Shown here in pieces: positions 25,766 through 33,333 of a stretch of DNA of 64,000 nt; the first letter of the stretch is position 1; each line of letters opens with the position of its first letter. The notes beneath the pieces were generated by a model. That model saw only the letters and a program-made list of their open reading frames with translations. It did not search any database and was not told where the DNA came from. Made by a program: the position numbers and the translations under genes. Source of the DNA: Polynucleobacter paneuropaeus (lineage in GTDB: Bacteria; Pseudomonadota; Gammaproteobacteria; Burkholderiales; Burkholderiaceae); the NCBI RefSeq assembly GCF_003261235.1, contig NZ_CP030085.1:1159454-1223453 (forward strand), read 5' to 3'.

Positions 25766-26593
25766 ATGAGCCAATCCATTCAAAACACCATCGAACAAGC
25801 CTGGGAAAACCGCGCCAACCTCTCTCCTCAAGCAATTTCTGCAGAGATCCGTCAAGCAGTTAATGCTGTCCTAGAAGGCCTTAATTCAGGGACTATTCGG
25901 GTGGCTGAGCGTCAAAGCGTGGGCAAGTGGGAGGTTAATCAGTGGGTAAAAAAAGCTGTCCTCCTATCCTTCCGCCTTGAAGACAACAAACCCATGTCTG
26001 CTGGTGGCTATACCCAGTTCTACGACAAGGTGCCCAGCAAGTTTGAGAATTACACTGAGGCTGACTTTGCAGCTGGTGGCTTCCGAGTGGTTCCCCCTGC
26101 GATTGCTCGCCGCGGCTCCTTTATTGGCAAGAATGCCGTTCTAATGCCCTCTTACGTCAATATTGGCGCCTACGTTGGTGAAGGCACCATGGTTGATACC
26201 TGGGCAACAGTCGGTTCATGCGCTCAAATTGGTAAGAATGTCCATTTATCAGGCGGTGTTGGTATTGGTGGTGTTTTAGAACCCATTCAAGCTGGGCCCG
26301 TCATCATTGAAGATAACTGCTTTATCGGTGCTCGCTCTGAAGTGGTCGAGGGTGTTGTGATTGAAGAAAACAGCGTACTTTCAATGGGCGTCTACATCGG
26401 TCAAAGCACTAAGATCTATGATCGGGAAACCGGTGAGGTCCATTACGGCCGTGTGCCAGCTGGTTCAGTAGTGGTCCCAGGCTCTATCCCAGCAAGCAAT
26501 GGGAAATACAGCCTCTATGCCGCAATCATTGTGAAAAAAGTCGACGCACAGACCCGTGCTAAAACTGCAATCAATGAATTGCTCCGCGACTAA
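25766..26593 (+). CDS. dapD: 2,3,4,5-tetrahydropyridine-2,6-dicarboxylate N-succinyltransferase
   Basis: Succinylates tetrahydrodipicolinate in the lysine and diaminopimelate route, supplying both protein synthesis and peptidoglycan. The 275-residue product has an N-terminal helical domain (about 1-100) and a left-handed beta-helix of hexapeptide repeats (about 105-235) with VDTWATVGSCAQIG and GGVGIGGVLEP. These are diagnostic of the proteobacterial trimeric DapD. dapE follows after six bases. Confidence 0.98.
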   Translation: MSQSIQNTIEQAWENRANLSPQAISAEIRQAVNAVLEGLNSGTIRVAERQSVGKWEVNQWVKKAVLLSFRLEDNKPMSAGGYTQFYDKVPSKFENYTEADFAAGGFRVVPPAIARRGSFIGKNAVLMPSYVNIGAYVGEGTMVDTWATVGSCAQIGKNVHLSGGVGIGGVLEPIQAGPVIIEDNCFIGARSEVVEGVVIEENSVLSMGVYIGQSTKIYDRETGEVHYGRVPAGSVVVPGSIPASNGKYSLYAAIIVKKVDAQTRAKTAINELLRD

Positions 26594-26599
26594 ATCACC

Positions 26600-27751
26600 A
26601 TGAGCGCAGCCCTTGATCTCACTGAAGCACTGATCGCTTGTAAATCAGTTACCCCTGCTGATGGTGGTTGCCAAGAACTGATCGCTCAGCGTCTACAAGC
26701 AATTGGCTTTCATACGGAAAGTATTGTTAGTGGTCCAGACGACTTCAGAGTAAGCAATCTGTGGGCCATCAAAAAAGGACAGCTAGGCGATCAAGGTAAA
26801 GTTTTTGTCTTTGCAGGCCATACCGATGTAGTGCCAACCGGCCCTCTCGAAAAATGGACCAACGATCCATTCACTCCGACGATTCGTGAAGGCCATTTAT
26901 ATGGTCGTGGCGCTGCTGATATGAAAACCTCGCTGGCGAGCTTTGTAGTTGCTACCGAAGAATTTGTTACAGCGCATCCAAAGCACTCGGGTTCTATTGC
27001 TTTTTTAATTACGAGTGATGAAGAAGGTCCTGGCCATGACGGCACAGTGATTTTGTGTGAACGTCTTAAGCAAGACAAACAGAATCTTGACTACTGCATC
27101 GTTGGTGAACCCACCTCAGTTAATAAACTCGGTGACATGATTAAAAATGGCCGTCGCGGATCCCTCTCCGGGAAACTGATTGTCAAGGGCGTGCAAGCCC
27201 ATATTGCTTACCCTCATTTAGGCAAGAATCCGATCCACTCAGCAGCAGGCGCAATCCAAAAGTTAAGCGATATGGAATGGGATAAAGGTAATCCATTTTT
27301 TCAGCCAACCAGTTTTCAGATCTCCAATATCCACGCCGGTACAGGCGCAAACAATGTGATTCCAGGCGAGTTGAAAATTGATTTCAACTTCCGCTTCTCT
27401 ACTGAAAGTACTCCAGAGCAGCTGCAAGAAAAGGTAGAGAAGATTCTTCAATCTGAAAACCTGGACTACGAGATTGATTGGCATGTGGGCGCAAACCCGT
27501 TTCTGACTGGCGATGGCGCTTTAGCCAATGCCCTACGGACCGCCATTCAGGAAGAAGTCCATCTAGAAACAGAATTGTCGACTACTGGTGGAACTAGCGA
27601 TGCTCGCTTCATCTCCAAAATCTGCAAAGAAGTTGTTGAGTTTGGTCCTATCAATGCCACGAGTCATAAAATTGATGAGTGCGTCAATATTGATGATGTT
27701 GAGCCACTGAAAAATATTTACCGTCTCACGCTTGAGCAATTGGTTGCTTAA
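26600..27751 (+). CDS. dapE: Succinyl-diaminopimelate desuccinylase
   Basis: Dinuclear zinc amidohydrolase that releases LL-diaminopimelate from its N-succinyl form. The 383-residue product is an M20-family peptidase: FAGHTDVVPTG holds the first zinc His and its Asp, GRGAADMK the bridging Asp, SDEEGPGHDGT the catalytic Glu pair, and the C-terminal ATSHKIDE motif the last zinc His. The dimerisation domain is at about 185-300. Co-transcribed with dapD. Confidence 0.98.
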   Translation: MSAALDLTEALIACKSVTPADGGCQELIAQRLQAIGFHTESIVSGPDDFRVSNLWAIKKGQLGDQGKVFVFAGHTDVVPTGPLEKWTNDPFTPTIREGHLYGRGAADMKTSLASFVVATEEFVTAHPKHSGSIAFLITSDEEGPGHDGTVILCERLKQDKQNLDYCIVGEPTSVNKLGDMIKNGRRGSLSGKLIVKGVQAHIAYPHLGKNPIHSAAGAIQKLSDMEWDKGNPFFQPTSFQISNIHAGTGANNVIPGELKIDFNFRFSTESTPEQLQEKVEKILQSENLDYEIDWHVGANPFLTGDGALANALRTAIQEEVHLETELSTTGGTSDARFISKICKEVVEFGPINATSHKIDECVNIDDVEPLKNIYRLTLEQLVA

Positions 27752-27780
27752 GCCATTCCTTCTTCAATACATTCCCGATC

Positions 27781-28677
27781 ATGGACCCCGAGCCTCAACC
27801 CCAACTGACAGTTGATCAGAGTATTGAGCAAGTTGCTCTGTTGCTAGAAAAAGCCAAGCTCCATTACGGGCATGGAGCAAGTGATGCGCCAAGTGAAGCG
27901 CTTTGGATTGTGAGCAAGCAACTGGATCTCAGTCCCAGCGATGCTCTAGATCAACTTCAGCAAGTCATCTCTCCAGAAAATCATTCAAAAGCACTCGCAC
28001 TTGCACAACTACGAATAGATTCACAAAAACCGCTTGCCTATCTCTTGGGCGAAGCTTGGTTAATGGGCGTCCCCTTCTATAGCAATGAACAAAGTATTGT
28101 GCCGCGCTCATGGATCGCAGAATTGATCGTTAATGGTGATCTAGAGCCCTGGCTCCCTGCTGATGGAAAAGCTCTCGATCTTTGTACTGGTAACGGATCT
28201 CTTGCAATTTTGCTGGCACTAGCCTGTCCTGATATACAAGTGAGCGCATGCGATATTAGTCTGCCTGCACTGGCTTTAGCCTCACGCAATCTAGACCGTC
28301 ACGGCCTAAGCGAGCAGATTGATTTACTCCATGGTGATCTTTGGGAGGCATTATCTGAGCCCAATGAAGAAAATCGTTTTGATCTCATCATTTGCAATCC
28401 ACCCTACGTCAACGCCGATTCAATGAGCAAGCTCCCTGCAGAATACTTAGCTGAGCCTTCTTTAGCTCTATCAGGTGGTGAAGATGGCATGGATTTAATT
28501 AGAAAAATTATTAGAGGCGCGCCAGATTATTTAAGCGAACGTGGCGCACTCTTACTTGAAATCGGTAACGAATATGAGAACTTCAAGAAAGCATTCCCAC
28601 AAATTCCAGCGATTTGGATGGAAGTCTCAGCAGGTGATCAACAGGTCTTGCTTATTCAAGCAGAAGATCTGCACTAG
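27781..28677 (+). CDS. prmB: Ribosomal protein L3 N5-glutamine methyltransferase PrmB
   Basis: SAM-dependent methyltransferase that methylates a glutamine of ribosomal protein L3. The 298-residue product has a helical N-terminal domain (about 1-115) and a Rossmann-like methyltransferase domain with LDLCTGNGSLAILLA (SAM binding) and the substrate-glutamine motif CNPPYVNADSM. The sequence after NPPY, with L-P-A-E-Y and EP-x-L-A-L-x-x-G-x-D-G, fits PrmB better than its paralogue PrmC. It starts 29 bases after dapE. Its end overlaps the convergent radA by four bases. Confidence 0.92.
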   Translation: MDPEPQPQLTVDQSIEQVALLLEKAKLHYGHGASDAPSEALWIVSKQLDLSPSDALDQLQQVISPENHSKALALAQLRIDSQKPLAYLLGEAWLMGVPFYSNEQSIVPRSWIAELIVNGDLEPWLPADGKALDLCTGNGSLAILLALACPDIQVSACDISLPALALASRNLDRHGLSEQIDLLHGDLWEALSEPNEENRFDLIICNPPYVNADSMSKLPAEYLAEPSLALSGGEDGMDLIRKIIRGAPDYLSERGALLLEIGNEYENFKKAFPQIPAIWMEVSAGDQQVLLIQAEDLH

Positions 28678-30038
28678 CTCAGCTCATTCGCTGCAGCAAT
28701 CGCCTGGTCAATTCTTTCAACAGGGATTACTTTAAGTCCCGGAATTTTATTCTTTGGCATATTGGCCTTCGGAATGATTGCAAGCTTAAAGCCCAATTTG
28801 GCAGCTTCCTTCAATCGTTCCTGACCTCTCGGGCATGGGCGAATCTCCCCAGCTAAACCGACTTCACCGAAGACGATCAATTCTTTGGGTAGTGCACGAT
28901 TTCGAATTGAGGATTGAATAGCGAGTAGAACAGCTAAGTCAGCAGCAGGCTCAGTGATTTTGACGCCGCCTACTGCGTTTAAGAATACGTCTTGATCAAA
29001 GCAAGCGACCCCAGCATGACGATGTAAGACCGCCAGCAGCATTGCCAAGCGATGCTGCTCCAACCCTACCGCCAATCTTCTTGGGTTGGGGATATGGGCG
29101 GTATCAACTAAAGCCTGGATCTCCACTAAGAGTGGTCTGGTACCTTCTTGCGTTACCAGAACACAAGCTCCTGGCACCATCTGTTCGTGCTGCGATAAGA
29201 AAATCGCTGATGGATTCGATACACCACGCAGACCTTTTTCAGTCATCGCAAAAACACCGAGCTCATTGACAGCGCCAAAGCGGTTTTTAATCGAACGCAC
29301 CAATCTAAATGAAGAATGCGTATCGCCCTCAAAATACAAAACCGTGTCCACAATATGTTCTAAGACACGAGGACCAGCAAGATGACCGTCTTTGGTGACG
29401 TGCCCAACCATCAATACACAGATACCACTGGACTTGGCGGCCCTCGTGAGTTGTGCGGCACACTCACGCACCTGGGCTACTGAGCCTGGCGCAGAACTGA
29501 AGGCTTCTGAATACAAAGTTTGAATAGAGTCCACCACGAGCACTTGAGGCTTCACGGTTTCCATGATGGACAACAGCTTCTCTAGCTGAATCTCAGCCAA
29601 TACTTCAAGCGCAGGGGCTTCTAAAGCAATCCGTTTAGCCCGTAATGCAATTTGCGCAGCTGACTCTTCACCACTACTGTAGAGAACATGCATACCAGCT
29701 GAACTCATCTCAGCCAAAGCCTGAAGTAACAAGGTGGATTTACCAATGCCGGGATCACCACCCAAAAGTACAACACCGCCCGGAACTAAGCCACCACCTA
29801 AAACGCGATCGAACTCTTCTACCCCAGTACTAAAACGAGGTAAATCTTCCGCAGTAATTGCTGCAAGTTTTTGTCTTGGTAAAGATTGAGCCAAACCCTG
29901 AAAGCGGGATGGTGTTCTCGACTCAGGAAGTCCTTCCTCCATTGTGTTCCAAGCCTGACAGGAAGGACACTGCCCTTGCCATTTAGCAGAAGTTCCGCCA
30001 CATGATTGACAGACATAAATCGTTTTAGCTTTAGCCAA
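28674..30038 (-). CDS. radA: DNA repair protein RadA (Sms)
   Basis: RecA-like ATPase helicase that processes recombination intermediates and, in naturally competent bacteria, helps integrate incoming DNA. The 454-residue product has the N-terminal four-cysteine zinc finger (CQSCGG...CPSC), Walker A GGDPGIGKST, the family's KNRFG motif (KNRFGAVNELGVF), and a C-terminal Lon-protease-like domain (about 300-454). Length and order are normal. comEC is about 3.3 kb away on the same strand. Confidence 0.97.
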   Translation of the reverse strand: MAKAKTIYVCQSCGGTSAKWQGQCPSCQAWNTMEEGLPESRTPSRFQGLAQSLPRQKLAAITAEDLPRFSTGVEEFDRVLGGGLVPGGVVLLGGDPGIGKSTLLLQALAEMSSAGMHVLYSSGEESAAQIALRAKRIALEAPALEVLAEIQLEKLLSIMETVKPQVLVVDSIQTLYSEAFSSAPGSVAQVRECAAQLTRAAKSSGICVLMVGHVTKDGHLAGPRVLEHIVDTVLYFEGDTHSSFRLVRSIKNRFGAVNELGVFAMTEKGLRGVSNPSAIFLSQHEQMVPGACVLVTQEGTRPLLVEIQALVDTAHIPNPRRLAVGLEQHRLAMLLAVLHRHAGVACFDQDVFLNAVGGVKITEPAADLAVLLAIQSSIRNRALPKELIVFGEVGLAGEIRPCPRGQERLKEAAKLGFKLAIIPKANMPKNKIPGLKVIPVERIDQAIAAANELS

Positions 30039-30076
30039 TGTATAACCTAGTAAAAAAGGATAAGAAGAGTTACAGC

Positions 30077-30586
30077 TTAATCGAGCTGAGTACCAGCTTT
30101 ATTTTCTTGAGAGCGTTTAGGTGCATCTTTACGACGTTGCTCTAAATCAGCCGCCCTTTGGGCAGCATCTTTTTGCTTCTGCTCGTACTTCTGTTTATTT
30201 TCAGCGCGTTCAGCCGCTTTTTCAGGAGAAGCTCGATTAGCTATTTTTTCAGCATCCTTCTGATCCTTTAGACTCTCTCGGATCTTTCTTTGCTCAGTGT
30301 GCAAGGCAATTTGTTGAGTGCTAATAGGATCAATTGCCTTACGGTAATCAGAGCGAGCTCCGCTTAAACAGTAGCTTACCCAATAATGGGTATAGCATTC
30401 ATTTTGCGCTTTTTCCCAGCGGTATTTAGCCCAGTCGCGTTGGAGCTCGAGCTGTTGATCAATTTTATTTAGCGACTCCAGCTGAGCCTCCTCCTCTGGC
30501 GTTGCAAATGTCAAAGGGGTGAAGCAGCATGAGGCTAAGAATAGGAGTGCGAATATTCTGAAGCGCAGGCTAATTGGTAGTGTCAA
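30077..30586 (-). CDS. Small exported coiled-coil protein of unknown function
   Basis: A 169-residue protein I do not recognise. It has an N-terminal export signal (about residues 1-28). Within this, LASC at residues 17-20 fits a lipobox, and a signal peptidase I site after TFA is an alternative. The rest is hydrophilic and strongly charged: a long helix rich in Q, E and K (about 85-165) typical of coiled coils, with several cysteines around residues 63-73 (CYTHYWVSYC). It starts at TTG and its TTGA overlaps the kup stop by four bases, so it is probably translated together with Kup. Function unknown; a periplasmic or membrane-anchored partner of the envelope is the most one can say. Confidence 0.75.
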   Translation of the reverse strand: MTLPISLRFRIFALLFLASCCFTPLTFATPEEEAQLESLNKIDQQLELQRDWAKYRWEKAQNECYTHYWVSYCLSGARSDYRKAIDPISTQQIALHTEQRKIRESLKDQKDAEKIANRASPEKAAERAENKQKYEQKQKDAAQRAADLEQRRKDAPKRSQENKAGTQLD

Positions 30587-32523
30587 ATCTCAACCTTTGC
30601 ACCCAACTCAACTACACGATTAGCTGGAATCTTAAAGAAGTCAGATTGTCTTCCAGCATTCTGATACATCCAAGCAAAAATGACTTCGCGCCAGATAGCC
30701 ATACCTGGTAAGGATGTTGGAATAATCGTATCCCTTGATAAAAAGAATGAGGTATTCATTTTATCGATCTTCAAGTCAAACTGACTTTCGAGCAAATCCA
30801 GAATTTGATTAGAGTCTGGTGTCTCTTTAAATCCATAGACTGCACGTACAACGTAAATATTGGGGCCAATCTCTTTGAGCGTCAATCTTTGATCATCATC
30901 AACATAAGGCACATCCCAAATGCTGACCTTGAGGAAAAATACCCGCTCATGCAAGATGTGATTGTGTTTGAGGTTGTGTAAAAAAGAGACCGGCAAGTAG
31001 TCGACATGCGCAGTTAAGAAAACAGCAGTTCCCTCAACTCGATGCGGTGGGTTTTGTAGGAGGCTGTTCATGAAGGAATCGAGACGAATACCGTCATCCA
31101 ATACCCGCTTGCGAACAATTTGACGTCCTTGATACCAAGTCATCATGAGTAAGAAGCAGATTGATGCAATAACTACGGGGAACCAACCACCATCTAAGAG
31201 CTTGGTGAGGTTTGCTGTAAAGAATCCAAGATCCACAATCAGAAAGCAGCCGATGATTAATGTCACCCAAATTGCGTTCCACTTCCAGAGGGCTTTCATC
31301 ACTACTGCGGCAAGCAAAGTAGTCAATAGCATGGTCGTAGAGACTGCAACACCGTATGCTGAAGCCAAATTATCCGACTTTTTAAAAGCCAAGACGATTC
31401 CAATCACGATGAAACACAGCATCCAATTAATAAAAGGAACGTAGATCTGCCCTTTTTCTTTGGCAGAAGTAAAAAGGATTTTCATCCTAGGCAAGAAGCC
31501 GAGCAAGATAGCCTCACTCGTCATCGAGTAAGCGCCTGAGATACAAGCTTGTGAAGCAATGACTGTTGCAATGGTTGCCAGTATCACCAAAGCAAAGGTG
31601 TATGCATCAGGAACCATCAAGAAGAAAGGATTAGTAATTGTCTCTGGGTGTACCAAGAGCATTGCTCCTTGCCCAAAGTAATTGATTAGCAAGCAAGGCA
31701 TGACTAATCCAAACCAAGCCAGCTTAATAGGACGAATACCGAAATGCCCCATATCTGCGTACAGTGCTTCAGCGCCAGTCAATACCAAAAAGATTGATCC
31801 AGTAACAGCAAAAGCGATACCCGCATCTTGAGTCATAAATCTAAAGGCATAAATCGGATTCAAGGCAGCGATAATTTGTGGCGCATCCTGAATTTGATAA
31901 ATCCCCATTACAGCCAAAGAGGCAAACCAAATCAACATCACAGGTCCAAAGAGAATACCTACCACTGAGGTCCCTTTTTTCTCAATCAAAAAGAGACACA
32001 ACAAAATAGCAATGGTAATAGGTAGCACATAGGGTATGAAGTCATTCGAAACCACCACCGTACCTTCAATGGCTGACAAGACAGAGATTGCTGGAGTAAT
32101 CACCGCGTCGCCATAGAAAAGACAGGCGCCCAAAACGCCGGTAAGCATAATGACGACATATCGTTTTGATTTAGTGTCTGCGGTTCTGAGAGCTAGCGCC
32201 ATCAAAGACAGGATCCCACCTTCGCCATGATTGTTGGCCCGCATGACAAATAACAAGTACTTCAGCGAAACAACCATGACAAATGACCAAAAAATCATCG
32301 ATATGACGCCAAAGATCGAATCTGGTGTCATCGGGATTCCATTGACTGGATCGAAGCAGACTTTTAATGCGTAAAGCGGGCTGGTGCCAATATCACCAAA
32401 CACAATACCGACAGCACCTAAAGCCAATGCAGCCAAGCTACCTTTTTGTTGATGGCTTGCCCCCTCAATCTCTACTGGGCGCAATATCTCTGATTGAGAG
32501 AATTCAGGATTACTGACTGACAT
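30583..32523 (-). CDS. kup: Low-affinity potassium transporter Kup
   Basis: Proton-coupled potassium uptake protein of the KUP/HAK/KT family in the inner membrane. The 646-residue product has about 12 membrane helices (residues about 30-460) and a C-terminal cytoplasmic domain (about 470-646). The family start, G-A-V-G-I-V-F-G-D-I-G-T-S-P-L-Y-A, is visible near residue 37. The length is typical. The upstream gap to the tRNA-fMet gene (about 170 bases) should hold its promoter; I saw no clean hexamers there. Confidence 0.97.
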   Translation of the reverse strand: MSVSNPEFSQSEILRPVEIEGASHQQKGSLAALALGAVGIVFGDIGTSPLYALKVCFDPVNGIPMTPDSIFGVISMIFWSFVMVVSLKYLLFVMRANNHGEGGILSLMALALRTADTKSKRYVVIMLTGVLGACLFYGDAVITPAISVLSAIEGTVVVSNDFIPYVLPITIAILLCLFLIEKKGTSVVGILFGPVMLIWFASLAVMGIYQIQDAPQIIAALNPIYAFRFMTQDAGIAFAVTGSIFLVLTGAEALYADMGHFGIRPIKLAWFGLVMPCLLINYFGQGAMLLVHPETITNPFFLMVPDAYTFALVILATIATVIASQACISGAYSMTSEAILLGFLPRMKILFTSAKEKGQIYVPFINWMLCFIVIGIVLAFKKSDNLASAYGVAVSTTMLLTTLLAAVVMKALWKWNAIWVTLIIGCFLIVDLGFFTANLTKLLDGGWFPVVIASICFLLMMTWYQGRQIVRKRVLDDGIRLDSFMNSLLQNPPHRVEGTAVFLTAHVDYLPVSFLHNLKHNHILHERVFFLKVSIWDVPYVDDDQRLTLKEIGPNIYVVRAVYGFKETPDSNQILDLLESQFDLKIDKMNTSFFLSRDTIIPTSLPGMAIWREVIFAWMYQNAGRQSDFFKIPANRVVELGAKVEI

Positions 32524-32650
32524 AAAGCTTCCTTGATGGGTTGATGATCATCATGCTGCGTGGCGATATATTACTCCTGAAATGTGGTGCCCAAGGCACC
32601 CCTAATAGCCTTAAATATTCCTATCTCTAGACTCACTAAAGCGAACCAGA

Positions 32651-32680
32651 TGGACAAGTTGAGGGAAAAAATGTTAGAAT
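32651..32680 (+). promoter_or_regulatory. Promoter of the initiator tRNA gene
   Basis: TGGACA (32651-32656) and TAGAAT (32675-32680) are separated by 18 bases and each matches the sigma-70 consensus at five of six positions. The predicted start near 32687 is only a few bases before the mature tRNA 5' end at 32693, as expected for a single tRNA gene. Confidence 0.65.
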
Positions 32681-32692
32681 CTAAGGCTCAGA

Positions 32693-32769
<77 letters not shown>

Positions 32770-32786
32770 AATTAGTCATATAGAAC

Positions 32787-32815
32787 AGAGGGATACGCAG
32801 GTATCCCTTTTCTAT
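32787..32815 (+). terminator. Rho-independent terminator after tRNA-fMet
   Basis: An eight-base perfect stem (AGGGATAC, loop GCAG, GTATCCCT) is followed by TTTCT. It begins 20 bases after the tRNA CCA end. It separates the tRNA from the lipoprotein gene at 32923. Confidence 0.8.
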
Positions 32816-32922
32816 TGGCTCCTCAGAGCTCCCTAGCATCGATATTTACCTGGGTTTCGTCTAAGATATCTTCATAAAAAAGAGAATCCATCTCCCTCTG
32901 ACTCAATAAGATTAGGGTTGCG

Positions 32923-33330
32923 ATGAAAAAATATTTACTGTTAAGCCTATTTCTACTCCTTGCCTGTTCAAAAGGCTCGCAAACCACCTTTTCGCTTGAC
33001 TGCGAAGGCACCTACACTGAAATATCAGGCTCTGGGTATGTTATTAGTACCGCTAGACAGAAACGACACTACGAGATTGACGCCAACCAAATGTCTAAGA
33101 GAAGTTGCATAAAGGATGGCTTGGTACTCAATTGCTATAGAGAAATTGAATATCCCAATTTGCAAAGAACAAAAGAGCAATTTCTGTACAACACAGGTGA
33201 CTATTCTTTAAGTGATGGAGTTACCCGAATTGGGGTCGATACCGCAACTGGTAAACCCATTTTCATTAAGACAGAATTGTTCAGAACAACCTGCCCAATG
33301 ACAGTAAAAAGATCTAAGAAAGAATCTTAA
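32923..33330 (+). CDS. Predicted lipoprotein of unknown function
   Basis: A 135-residue protein I do not recognise. It begins with a classical lipoprotein signal: MKKY, a leucine-rich core and LLAC at residues 12-15, so Cys15 would be lipidated. The mature part is about 120 residues, beta-rich and polar, and contains four more cysteines that could form two disulfides (C28, C62, C71, C124 approximately). It is a single gene between the tRNA-fMet terminator and the convergent comEC, with which it is separated by three bases. GC is low relative to neighbours. It may be lineage-specific. Confidence 0.75.
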   Translation: MKKYLLLSLFLLLACSKGSQTTFSLDCEGTYTEISGSGYVISTARQKRHYEIDANQMSKRSCIKDGLVLNCYREIEYPNLQRTKEQFLYNTGDYSLSDGVTRIGVDTATGKPIFIKTELFRTTCPMTVKRSKKES

Positions 33331-33333
33331 TTT

